A stretch of 6,223 nt of DNA from an uncultured bacterium. Lineage in GTDB: Bacteria; Cyanobacteriota; Vampirovibrionia; Gastranaerophilales; Gastranaerophilaceae. The stretch spans positions 1 through 6,223 of the forward strand of contig CAMDZX010000107.1 in the NCBI GenBank assembly GCA_945910925.1, written 5' to 3'. The notes under the pieces were generated by a model. The model made no database searches. It was given only the letters and a program-made list of their open reading frames with translations, and was not told the DNA's origin. Every line of letters starts with the position of its first letter. The first letter of the stretch is position 1. A program made the position numbers and the translations under genes. This document shows, in pieces, positions 1-6,223 of this stretch.

Positions 1-2
1 GG

Positions 3-2117
3 CCAAAAATCGCACTACAATGGCCTGCAAGATTAGTCCATGGTTTTAATTTTAGAAAGCAATATGTTGATGATCAGGGACGTAAAAAATTTGTAACACA
101 AGACCCTAATTATATTCCGTTTGATTTGTATAAAGGTGATAAAAAGAGTGAAAATCTGGAAGTAATTGGCGATAGAATGGGAATTGCTAAAACACAAAAG
201 GATAGAAATGATGTAGTAAAAGAACAAATGAGAAAAATTTCTGTTCAAAATAATACATTGTGGATGCTGACAGCAGGTCCTGCTACTCCTATTATGACAG
301 CACTGGCTTGTAATGTTCTTGAAAGACCAATAGGAAAATGGGCTGAAAATTATTCAAATAAGAAAGCAAATAAAATTGCCGATGATATAAATACATATCT
401 TAATGGTAATCCTAATCAGGCGGTTTCAGATAGAGTAATCAATAATAAACTTGATAAAGGCTCAGAAAAACGGCTAGAAGCAATTCTCGAAAGCGTAAAA
501 GGCAAAGAAGTTTCATCTCGTGATGTAGATAAAATCTCTGAAATTCTGACGGAAGGTTTAGATACAAAAACTCAAAAAGCGGCACGTAGAGATCTTGAAT
601 ATATGATGGTGCCTGATAAAACTCTTGTTAATGATAAAACTGTTTCAAGTATAACAAAAGGTCTTACTGAAGTTCTTGATGCTCAATACGGTGAAGGATA
701 TACTTCTTCCATACTTGATGTTGATAAGATTAATGAGCATGTTAACAAGTTTATGAAAACCAATGGAAAAACTTCAGGCGGAGTTCTTTCGCCTGAAAAG
801 AGTGAAGAATTAAGACTTTCTATCGGACAGTATATAAGTGACTCATTAGATGCAAATGACTCAATAAGATCTGCGCGTAAAAAGGTTATTAAGTCTAAAG
901 TAAGTGATGCTGTGCAAAAAGGTTTTGAAGAAAATAAAGTTGCGGTTGTAACCGAGGAAATGGCTGCAAATATTTTAAAGGCTGGCAAAGTATTAAGAAA
1001 GTACAGAGCTTTTGATGAAACTTTAACTCAGGCAGTTCACTTTAAGGTTGAAAAAGCAGAAGAAACTATAGCTGCAAATAATTGGAATTCAGTTGTTAAT
1101 ACATTTGTTGATGCTCTTGGAATTTCTGATAAGGAACTTGCTGAAGCAAAGAATAGCGAAGAATTAACTGCTCAACTTCTTACAAAAAAATTGGAAGCAC
1201 TTGCAAAAAATGATGAAAATTATAGGAAAGCAGTTGCAAAAGTTGCAGATAAGATGCTTGAATTTGATACAAAGCTTGATAATCCTCAATCCGGCAGCAA
1301 GTCTGTAATGGATATTCTAGTAGACGGTGTAAAGAAGAATTGTGAAAATACAGCAAATGAATTAAACAGTGTAACCGGCACAGAGTCAAAACCATTCTTT
1401 AATCTTGCAAATCGCTTTTCAGGTGAAGATATAAACGGTGCAAACGTAGGTTCTATAAAAGAAGCTAAAGTCAGACGTATTAAAAATGTAAGAGTTGGTG
1501 GTATTCAGAACGCATATTATAGATTATTACATACAATGGATTTCTTTAAACGTGCAGAAGAATATTCTACAAATAAAAAAGGTTTTTCAGGAAATGAGGC
1601 TTTAGACAAAGATATTATTCAAAAAGGTAAGAAAATATTGGTATCATCTCATTCAGGTGATTTTGCAGAAAAATTAGGCACCGCAAATAATTATAAAGAG
1701 TACAAAGCTATTATGTGGCATATCTTTGGTGCTGATGGTATGACTGAAGCAACTAAGTCAGCACTAGGCAAAGAAGGTCATCAGGTGTTCTCAAATGGAC
1801 AAAAAACTTCAATGGCACAAAGAGTAAGGCAATGGAGTACACATATTAAAGATTTAATGGGAACTGCCTTTAATGACTTTAAACCATACCACATTGAAGG
1901 AAATCCAATACCGCAAAGCGTTGAGAGTAATGCCGTTGCGCAGTTCTATAAACTGGGCTGTACTCCTGATAATTTGTTACATAATGCATTAAAACAAAAA
2001 TACAATTCAAATAAATGGATGAGAATTTTTGCTACGGCGGGTGCAGGTCTATTTGCAGGAACAGTTGCGGCGCAGTTTGCATTCGGAAGAAAAGATAATA
2101 CCATAGAAAAAGCTTAA
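3..2117 (+). CDS. Large uncharacterised helical protein with two hydrophobic segments, 5' end outside window
   Basis: I do not recognise this protein and assign no function. The frame is open, with no stop, from position 3 to the TAA at 2115-2117, giving at least 704 residues. A TTG at 126 is not a credible start, because the 41 codons before it read as ordinary protein (for example QWPARLVHGFNFRKQ) and no Shine-Dalgarno sequence precedes it. Counting from position 3, a hydrophobic stretch lies at about residues 85-106 (LWMLTAGPATPIMTALAC). Another lies at about 672-695 (IFATAGAGLFAGTVAAQFAF), close to the C-terminus and flanked by basic residues. The roughly 560 residues between are rich in Lys, Glu, Asp and Asn and look strongly helical. 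A more aromatic, basic patch lies near residues 489-525 (VGGIQNAYYRLLHTMDFFKR). No enzyme motif or repeat is obvious. Inference: it may be membrane-attached through one or both ends with a large soluble middle. It is followed after 11 bases by a GH13 gene, so the two are probably co-transcribed. High confidence that it is a gene; function unknown. Confidence 0.88.
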   Translation, partial: PKIALQWPARLVHGFNFRKQYVDDQGRKKFVTQDPNYIPFDLYKGDKKSENLEVIGDRMGIAKTQKDRNDVVKEQMRKISVQNNTLWMLTAGPATPIMTALACNVLERPIGKWAENYSNKKANKIADDINTYLNGNPNQAVSDRVINNKLDKGSEKRLEAILESVKGKEVSSRDVDKISEILTEGLDTKTQKAARRDLEYMMVPDKTLVNDKTVSSITKGLTEVLDAQYGEGYTSSILDVDKINEHVNKFMKTNGKTSGGVLSPEKSEELRLSIGQYISDSLDANDSIRSARKKVIKSKVSDAVQKGFEENKVAVVTEEMAANILKAGKVLRKYRAFDETLTQAVHFKVEKAEETIAANNWNSVVNTFVDALGISDKELAEAKNSEELTAQLLTKKLEALAKNDENYRKAVAKVADKMLEFDTKLDNPQSGSKSVMDILVDGVKKNCENTANELNSVTGTESKPFFNLANRFSGEDINGANVGSIKEAKVRRIKNVRVGGIQNAYYRLLHTMDFFKRAEEYSTNKKGFSGNEALDKDIIQKGKKILVSSHSGDFAEKLGTANNYKEYKAIMWHIFGADGMTEATKSALGKEGHQVFSNGQKTSMAQRVRQWSTHIKDLMGTAFNDFKPYHIEGNPIPQSVESNAVAQFYKLGCTPDNLLHNALKQKYNSNKWMRIFATAGAGLFAGTVAAQFAFGRKDNTIEKA

Positions 2118-2128
2118 GCAGGTAGAAA

Positions 2129-4003
2129 ATGACAAATCTTAACAACATTAGTTCAAAAAATTTAATACAACTAAAAATAGACAGCTTAAAAAATAAACAA
2201 GAGCAGCAAGTTCCTGCACAACCCAGACAGATAAAATCTGAGTCAGGGTTAATAAACAGTTATCTTGAAAGTCAGGCAAGAATAAACCGTCCTGCAGTTG
2301 ATTCTACAGCAAGAATTAATGATGTAGGTTCTGCACCTGTTAATTATAAAAATAATATGCGCCAAATGTTTAGAGATAACAACGTTGTTATGATTGGTAT
2401 TGTACCAAGAATATTTACGGCAAAGGATTTAAATGGGGACGAGATGATAACTAAAGCTGCAGGAGAAAAACCGGGTACATTCTTAAGTGCTATTGACAGG
2501 CTTGATGAACTAAAACGTGACGGTTTTAATGCTATCCACCTTCTGCCAATTCATCCGCCGGGAAAAACTAATGCTATGGGAACTGCAGGTTCTTTGTATG
2601 CGCCTGAAAAATTCATTACAGATGATGGTAAACATTTAGCAATTGATCCTGTATTAATAGATAAAAATGACCCTAGAACTCCTGATGAACAATTCAAGGC
2701 ATTTATCAACGAGTGTCACAAACGTGATATAAAGGTTATGCTTGATTTACCTAGCTGTTGTTCTGTTGATATGTTTAATGCTCATCCTGAAATGATGGCA
2801 ATAGGCAGAAACAATGAAGCTAAAGTTCCTGAAGGTTGGACAGATATCAGAATGTTTAGCCCTTGGGAAGATGAATCAAAGAAAATTCTGAATAAACCGT
2901 TACTTGATATGCATAAAAAATATGTTGATGCTTGTATAGATTTAGGTATTGATGGTATTCGTTCAGATGTTGCTCGTGCGAAACCGACAGAGTTTTGGGA
3001 TATTTTGATACCGTATTCACATTCCAAAGATCCTGAGTTCGCTTGGCTTGGTGAAGCTTATACTTATGAGTGCGCATCTCCGCAACAAAACATGCCTTAT
3101 GATAGACCTGAAGACTCATTAAGAGCAGGATTTGACTCTATATACGGGCAATATCATATTTTTCACGAAATGAAGGATGCAAAAGAAGTTAAAGACTATG
3201 TAATCCAAAATTTGGATATGTCACACAGATTGCCTGTCGGTAAATCGCTTATTGGCTCATTTACAACTCACGATGATGAATCATTGATGATGCGTGGCGG
3301 TGAAAACTTCTGTAATATGGTTTCTGTTGTTCAAGCAACATTGCCTATGGTAAATCCTTATTTCTTAGACGGTTTCCAAACAGGTGATAAGTATGAATAT
3401 CAATATGGTAACAAAGTTGTTAAAGATTGTGATACCGTTACAATGACACAAGGTGAAAACCCTAAGCCTAAACACTTTATGGAAGTTCACAAGAATAAGA
3501 TGGATATTTTCAACTTATCAAGACAACCGGGTGGGGATTCCCCTGAAATAAGAAATATAATGACAAGTGCATTAGAGTCAAGAAAATCATTGAGTAATCT
3601 TATGCAAAAGGGTTCATTTATTGACCTTGCAAAACGCAAAGATAATGACGATCAGGTACTTGCATTTGCAAGACATTTAGACGGTAAAACGGCACTTGTA
3701 GTTGTAAACCTCAACAAAAACAGACGTTCCGCAGCAGAAATAGAAGTTCCGGGAATTAAAGAATCACAAGAAATGAAAAACCTTGTTAAAAACTATGGTG
3801 AAAAGAGTTACATTCAAGTAGAAAATAATAAGGTAAAAGTTGATTTAGGACCTTCTCGGGCGCATGTTTATATGATTGATACTCCAAATATTGAAAACGA
3901 TAGAAAAGGTCATGTTTATGTTCAAAACTTTACAAAAAACATTGACCCTAAAAATCCGCCTTCAGAACCTGATAAAGGAGTACATCTAAGCTTGAAACAG
4001 TAA
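2129..4003 (+). CDS. GH13 (alpha-amylase superfamily) protein with a GlgE-like catalytic barrel
   Basis: Predicted cytoplasmic enzyme acting on alpha-glucans, 624 residues with no signal peptide. Residues 1-75 are polar, Gln/Ser-rich and probably disordered. A (beta/alpha)8 barrel runs from about 85 to 440, starting VVMIGIVPRIF and then IHLLPIHPPGKT. GH13 motifs are visible in order: region I LDLPSCCSVD (Asp206), region II GIRSDVARAKP (nucleophile Asp280), region III WLGEAYT (acid/base Glu309) and region IV FTTHDDES (Asp382). Residues about 508-583 look like the C-terminal beta-sandwich (VLAFARHLDG, ALVVVNLN), followed by a polar tail of about 40 residues. The wording around regions I-III (KPxxFW, the DPE run before GEAYT, LDxxxxCS) resembles GlgE, the maltose-1-phosphate maltosyltransferase of family GH13_3. 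However, the long GlgE N-terminal domain is absent and its phosphate-contact residues seem replaced, so an amylase, other glucanotransferase or glycosidase role is equally possible. Start ATG 2129 has AGG at 2120-2122, and the gene follows the upstream gene by 11 bases. GH13 membership is near certain; the exact activity is not. Confidence 0.9.
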   Translation: MTNLNNISSKNLIQLKIDSLKNKQEQQVPAQPRQIKSESGLINSYLESQARINRPAVDSTARINDVGSAPVNYKNNMRQMFRDNNVVMIGIVPRIFTAKDLNGDEMITKAAGEKPGTFLSAIDRLDELKRDGFNAIHLLPIHPPGKTNAMGTAGSLYAPEKFITDDGKHLAIDPVLIDKNDPRTPDEQFKAFINECHKRDIKVMLDLPSCCSVDMFNAHPEMMAIGRNNEAKVPEGWTDIRMFSPWEDESKKILNKPLLDMHKKYVDACIDLGIDGIRSDVARAKPTEFWDILIPYSHSKDPEFAWLGEAYTYECASPQQNMPYDRPEDSLRAGFDSIYGQYHIFHEMKDAKEVKDYVIQNLDMSHRLPVGKSLIGSFTTHDDESLMMRGGENFCNMVSVVQATLPMVNPYFLDGFQTGDKYEYQYGNKVVKDCDTVTMTQGENPKPKHFMEVHKNKMDIFNLSRQPGGDSPEIRNIMTSALESRKSLSNLMQKGSFIDLAKRKDNDDQVLAFARHLDGKTALVVVNLNKNRRSAAEIEVPGIKESQEMKNLVKNYGEKSYIQVENNKVKVDLGPSRAHVYMIDTPNIENDRKGHVYVQNFTKNIDPKNPPSEPDKGVHLSLKQ

Positions 4004-4043
4004 ATATTGTACAACATTAAATAAATATCGAATATTAGGATAA

Positions 4044-4084
4044 AAACAGATGTTTCAATAATAATGAAGCGTCTGTTTCTTTAT
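4044..4084 (+). terminator. Rho-independent terminator after the GH13 gene
   Basis: A 14-base-pair stem forms between 4044-4057 (AAACAGATGTTTCA) and 4065-4078 (TGAAGCGTCTGTTT), with two G-U pairs and a 7-base loop (ATAATAA). The T-rich run TTTCTTTAT overlaps and follows the 3' arm. It sits 40 bases after the GH13 stop codon and would end the upstream two-gene transcript. The tail is interrupted by a C, so it is good but not ideal. Confidence 0.8.
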
Positions 4085-4180
4085 ATTGTATAATAGTAAC
4101 TTAAAATGTCACATCTCTTAATATTATAACAAAATGTAAATATGAATTTTAATACTCCTCAAACCTTGTCATAATGCCCA

Positions 4181-4207
4181 ATATGATATGATATAATATG
4201 ATATGAT
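4181..4207 (+). repeat. Pentanucleotide ATATG tandem repeat overlapping a promoter -10
   Basis: Five successive pentamers read ATATG, ATATG, ATATA, ATATG, ATATG, followed by AT. Seen another way, the 12-mer ATATGATATGAT occurs at 4181-4192 and again at 4196-4207, offset by 15 bases. The junction between the two copies creates TATAAT at 4192-4197. The array lies about 80 bases before the small gene that starts at 4289. Confidence 0.75.
4189..4197 (+). promoter_or_regulatory. Extended -10 promoter candidate for the small gene at 4289
   Basis: TGATATAAT is a perfect extended -10 (TGn followed by the consensus TATAAT at 4192-4197). No good -35 lies 16-18 bases upstream: the nearest candidate, TTGTCA at 4166-4171, is 20 bases away. 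Extended -10 promoters often tolerate a weak -35. Transcription would begin near 4204, giving a leader of about 85 bases. The site is downstream of a terminator and upstream of an isolated gene, which is where a promoter is expected. In A+T-rich DNA chance -10 matches are common, hence the moderate confidence. Confidence 0.55.
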
Positions 4208-4277
4208 GAGGCAATTCTATATAAATTTTTGTTTTTATATAAGTGTAGGCAAAAATGTAAAAATATTTAGAAAGGTA

Positions 4278-4282
4278 AGGTG
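4278..4282 (+). promoter_or_regulatory. Ribosome binding site that decides the start of the small gene
   Basis: AGGTG matches five bases of the Shine-Dalgarno consensus GGAGGTG and ends 6 bases before ATG 4289. A GTG at 4280 in the same frame would add three residues, but it overlaps this site and has only AAAGG at a very short 4-base distance. ATG 4289 is therefore preferred. Confidence 0.65.
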
Positions 4283-4288
4283 TTAGGC

Positions 4289-4522
4289 ATGGTAATAAAA
4301 ATTGGAAATTTTAAAAATTCACTACCGGGAAAAGTAGTACCCAAGGATTTAATTGAAAGTTGTAAAAAATTTGAGAATTTAAATCCGATTAAAGAGATAC
4401 CTGTTTCTCCCAAACTTGTACCCCCAACAGGTCATTCAAACAGCTATTCTTTAAGCACAAAAGACTTTTTAGAATCATTTAAATTAAAAGATTCAGATAT
4501 AATAAAATCACTGAAGCCATAG
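4289..4522 (+). CDS. Small hypothetical protein, 77 residues
   Basis: I do not recognise this protein. From ATG 4289 it has 77 residues, ending in TAG at 4520-4522; starting at GTG 4280 it would have 80. It is basic and polar, with no signal peptide, transmembrane segment or cysteine pair (one Cys, in ESCKKF). It begins with a short strand-like stretch (MVIKIGNF). The middle is rich in proline (NPIKEIPVSPKLVPP) and probably extended. The C-terminal third looks helical (LSTKDFLESFKLKDSD). Evidence that it is a real gene: a well-spaced Shine-Dalgarno site, a candidate promoter about 90 bases upstream, a terminator shortly after the stop, and no overlap with other genes. It appears to be transcribed alone. 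Its size and composition would allow a small regulator, adaptor or partner protein, but nothing in the sequence favours one of these. Confidence 0.65.
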   Translation: MVIKIGNFKNSLPGKVVPKDLIESCKKFENLNPIKEIPVSPKLVPPTGHSNSYSLSTKDFLESFKLKDSDIIKSLKP

Positions 4523-4558
4523 GAATACAATGTATAATATATTATTAATATAATAAAT

Positions 4559-4590
4559 AAAGTCCTAAAATTCTCAGGACTTTTATTTTA
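4559..4590. terminator. Bidirectional terminator between convergent genes
   Basis: A perfect 8-base-pair stem forms between 4559-4566 (AAAGTCCT) and 4576-4583 (AGGACTTT) with a 9-base loop. On the + strand it runs into TTTTATTTTATATTTTT, a typical terminator tail for the small gene ending at 4522. On the - strand the same stem is followed by ATTTATTATATT, so it can also end transcription from coaD, whose stop codon is at 4588-4590, inside the + strand tail. The + direction is stronger. Confidence 0.82.
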
Positions 4591-5061
4591 TATTTTTCCT
4601 TTTAAATATTCATAAACAGTTTCGGAAACAAATTTTGAAATATCTCCACCGTTTAATAATATTTCTTTTACGGTACTTGATGAAATAAAGTTGTATTCAG
4701 GTTTTGTAATCAAAAACACAGTTTTTATATCGGGAGAAAGCTCGCTGTTTGTTTGAGAAAGCTGCATTTCGTATTCAAAATCCGAAACCGCTCTTAATCC
4801 TCTCAGTAAGATTTCTGCACCGCATTTTTTTGCATAATTAACAGTTAGTCCTTCAAAGGCATCAACCTCGACATTTGGAAGATGTTTTACGCTTTCTTTG
4901 ATTAGCTTGATTCTTTCCTCAACCGTCAAAAACGATTTTTTATTGATATTATGAGAAACTGCAATAATTACTTTGCCGAAAATCTTTGAACCTGTTTCCA
5001 AAACATCAAGATGCCCTTTTGTAATCGGGTCAAAACTTCCGGGATATATAGCTATTGTCAT
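4588..5061 (-). CDS. coaD: Phosphopantetheine adenylyltransferase (CoaD)
   Basis: This cytoplasmic enzyme transfers AMP from ATP to 4'-phosphopantetheine, giving dephospho-CoA and pyrophosphate, the penultimate step of coenzyme A synthesis. Its 157 residues match the usual length of about 160. The family signatures are present. The N-terminal YPGSFDPITKGHLD carries the TxGH nucleotidyltransferase motif with His17. Lys41/Lys42 stand before the FLTVEER helix. RGLRAVSDFEYEMQ (Arg87-Gln100) is the most diagnostic CoaD stretch. FISSSTVKE (Phe125-Glu133) is the C-terminal nucleotide-binding motif. The common MNRxL segment reads TNSEL here, a modest variation. The start ATG (5059-5061) overlaps the TGA of the upstream mutase gene by 4 bases (ATGA), and GGAGGA at 5065-5070 is a strong Shine-Dalgarno site lying inside the mutase gene. 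Translation is therefore probably coupled to the mutase. Confidence 0.97.
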   Translation of the reverse strand: MTIAIYPGSFDPITKGHLDVLETGSKIFGKVIIAVSHNINKKSFLTVEERIKLIKESVKHLPNVEVDAFEGLTVNYAKKCGAEILLRGLRAVSDFEYEMQLSQTNSELSPDIKTVFLITKPEYNFISSSTVKEILLNGGDISKFVSETVYEYLKGKI

Positions 5062-6223
5062 AAATCCTCCAATGTTTTGTAGTCAGGAATAATAAATTGT
5101 TCGTTATTTGCATCTTTTGAAACAAATTTTAAGTAGTAATTTAATGCAGTATCTTTTGAGTTCTCATAAAATTCATTAGAAATTATTGATTTATGTAAAT
5201 CATTTCTGTCTCCTGGATAATTTCCCAAAACTCTTGCATATTTTGTAATTTCGTCTAAATTAATACCGCCTCCGTATGCTTTTGTTTTTGCATCCGTTCC
5301 TGACGGACGTATTTCAATGTATTTATTTTCAAATTCGAGATAAGTTCCGTCGCCTACAAATTTAACGGATTTTAAATCATCAAAGTTTAGATTATCAAAT
5401 GTGTTATTCAATATTTCACGAACCTTTGATATATCCGTAAGTCCTTCTTTTATGGCAATTGCCAGAGATAAGAAGAATAAATCGTTTTTAGTTCTTAATT
5501 TTTCTCCCTCAAGTTTTGCCTGTTTAAGTTTTTCAATATCAGGTTCGGACTCGTTGTAGTAAGCAATGTCTACTCTTGTATCAAACATTGAGGTAATATT
5601 ATTGTGTTCAAAAACTTCTGTCAGGTATTGTGACATGGTTTTATTCTCTGTTTCAAGTTTTGCAATCAGAGAAGATGCTACAATTATTGCTTCTGTTGCG
5701 CTTTTTTCACGCATTGCAATAGCTTCCCTCCCTGTAAGGGATTTAACCATATCTTCAGCACCCATAATCATTCCGCCTGATTCTTCACCCGCAAAAATAA
5801 GACGAGGGTTAACACCTAAATCAATTGTGTTGCCAAATACATCATCAACCTTAACACTATCATAAGGTCTGAATTTGAGTTGCAACTCAACCTTCTTCAT
5901 TATGTTTGCAATTTCTTTGAAGCCGACAGGAACATTTACAACCTGAACATTGTTGTGTCTTGCCCATTCATCCCAAGAAAGTGCGGATGCGGTTGTTTTT
6001 ATCATAAATCTCGGATGATTTTTCCATTTGTTATGGCTCATTAACTGTTTTGCTCTAAAGTCCATAAGCATTAAGAATGCCTGATTTGCGGTAAATACCG
6101 TTAGCACTCTGCCTTCACCGAGTTTTATATAAGAAACTCCTGTTTCGTTTAGTGCAGGTACGTTTCCTTCGCTTTCTATTTGACAAATTGTTAATCGGTC
6201 ATGGTCAGGGTCAGTAATCAATA
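5058..6223 (-). CDS. Phosphohexomutase (phosphoglucomutase/phosphomannomutase superfamily), 5' end outside window
   Basis: Members move phosphate between C1 and C6 of hexose phosphates through a phosphoserine. The visible 387 residues, numbered from the TTG codon at 6219-6221, include three of the four active-site loops. These are the metal-binding loop DPDHDR (residues 4-9), the sugar-binding loop GEESGG (145-150) and the phosphate-binding loop RPSGTDAK (305-312). VPVGFKEI (98-104) is the usual domain-3 segment. Domain 1, with the catalytic serine loop, and the start of domain 2 lie beyond the right edge. TTG 6219-6221 is not the start, because the frame continues off the window and the metal loop never sits at an N-terminus. 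About 380 residues follow the metal loop, against roughly 240-270 in well-known bacterial phosphoglucomutases. The extra length seems to lie around residues 105-140, 225-280 and the last 70. The gene overlaps coaD by 4 bases. Glucose or mannose specificity cannot be told from this part; the GEESGG and DPD forms lean toward phosphoglucomutase. Confidence 0.92.
   Translation of the reverse strand, partial: LITDPDHDRLTICQIESEGNVPALNETGVSYIKLGEGRVLTVFTANQAFLMLMDFRAKQLMSHNKWKNHPRFMIKTTASALSWDEWARHNNVQVVNVPVGFKEIANIMKKVELQLKFRPYDSVKVDDVFGNTIDLGVNPRLIFAGEESGGMIMGAEDMVKSLTGREAIAMREKSATEAIIVASSLIAKLETENKTMSQYLTEVFEHNNITSMFDTRVDIAYYNESEPDIEKLKQAKLEGEKLRTKNDLFFLSLAIAIKEGLTDISKVREILNNTFDNLNFDDLKSVKFVGDGTYLEFENKYIEIRPSGTDAKTKAYGGGINLDEITKYARVLGNYPGDRNDLHKSIISNEFYENSKDTALNYYLKFVSKDANNEQFIIPDYKTLEDL
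5065..5070 (-). promoter_or_regulatory. Strong ribosome binding site for coaD inside the mutase gene
   Basis: On the - strand the sequence reads GGAGGATTTATG, with the Shine-Dalgarno core ending 3-4 bases before the coaD ATG. The site lies in the last codons of the mutase gene. Together with the ATGA overlap it fixes the coaD start and suggests ribosomes reinitiate there. Confidence 0.8.

Noticed and set aside
33..248. Open frame of 71 codons on the - strand
   Set aside because: It lies opposite the continuous + strand reading frame of the large protein. Its product is rich in Phe, Ile and Leu, as expected for the antisense of A+T-rich coding DNA, and no ribosome binding site or promoter supports it.
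683..1395. Open frames on the - strand opposite the first gene
   Set aside because: These are antisense shadows of a long, well-formed coding frame. Their Ser/Leu-rich products show no domain or start signal.
2782..3119. Two overlapping open frames on the - strand opposite the GH13 gene
   Set aside because: The + strand here encodes the catalytic motifs of GH13, so these frames are by-products of that gene.
4089..4094. TATAAT just after the first terminator as a promoter
   Set aside because: It is a consensus hexamer but has no properly spaced -35 and no TGn extension. It may be chance in A+T-rich DNA, and the site at 4189-4197 is better supported.
4166..4171. TTGTCA as a -35 element for the TATAAT at 4192
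   Set aside because: The spacing is 20 bases, too long for a standard sigma-70 promoter. Pairing it with TATGAT at 4187 gives only 15 bases. The extended -10 explanation is preferred.
4218..4241. A/T-only hairpin (TATATAAA with TTTATATA, 8-base loop) in the leader of the small gene
   Set aside because: The stem has no G-C pair and such pairings are common by chance in this spacer. There is no sign of a riboswitch or attenuator.
5566..5865. Open frame of 99 codons on the + strand
   Set aside because: It is opposite the mutase gene across its sugar-binding loop, with no supporting signals.

Overview
The window is A+T-rich (about one third G+C by eye) bacterial chromosome with tightly packed genes, four of which are longer than 150 codons. 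It holds a two-gene run on the + strand, a separately transcribed small gene on the + strand, and a convergent two-gene run on the - strand. Both window edges cut through genes. Composition, gene style and the long unrecognised helical protein would fit a host-associated Gastranaerophilales/Melainabacteria-type genome. That is a guess from general familiarity, not a proven assignment; a low-GC Firmicute is not excluded.

Left part (1-4003, + strand): a protein of at least 704 residues, open to the left edge, that I do not recognise. It is highly charged, mostly helical, and has one hydrophobic stretch near each end. After 11 bases comes a glycoside hydrolase family 13 protein whose barrel resembles GlgE (maltosyltransferase, GH13_3). 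It keeps the catalytic Asp/Glu/Asp set but lacks the GlgE N-terminal domain and apparently the phosphate-site residues. A good intrinsic terminator closes this unit.

Middle (4004-4587): an A+T-rich spacer with a pentanucleotide repeat that carries an extended -10 promoter, then a 77-residue orphan protein. A hairpin follows that can terminate transcription from both directions.

Right part (4588-6223, - strand): the downstream two thirds or so of a phosphohexomutase (phosphoglucomutase/phosphomannomutase superfamily), cut by the right edge, overlapping coaD by 4 bases (ATGA). CoaD makes dephospho-CoA in coenzyme A synthesis. The mutase probably interconverts hexose 1- and 6-phosphates. The mutase and the GH13 protein both point to alpha-glucan or hexose-phosphate metabolism, but they lie in different transcription units, so a joint role is only a suggestion. 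I see no RNA genes, CRISPR arrays, insertion sequences or phage structural genes.
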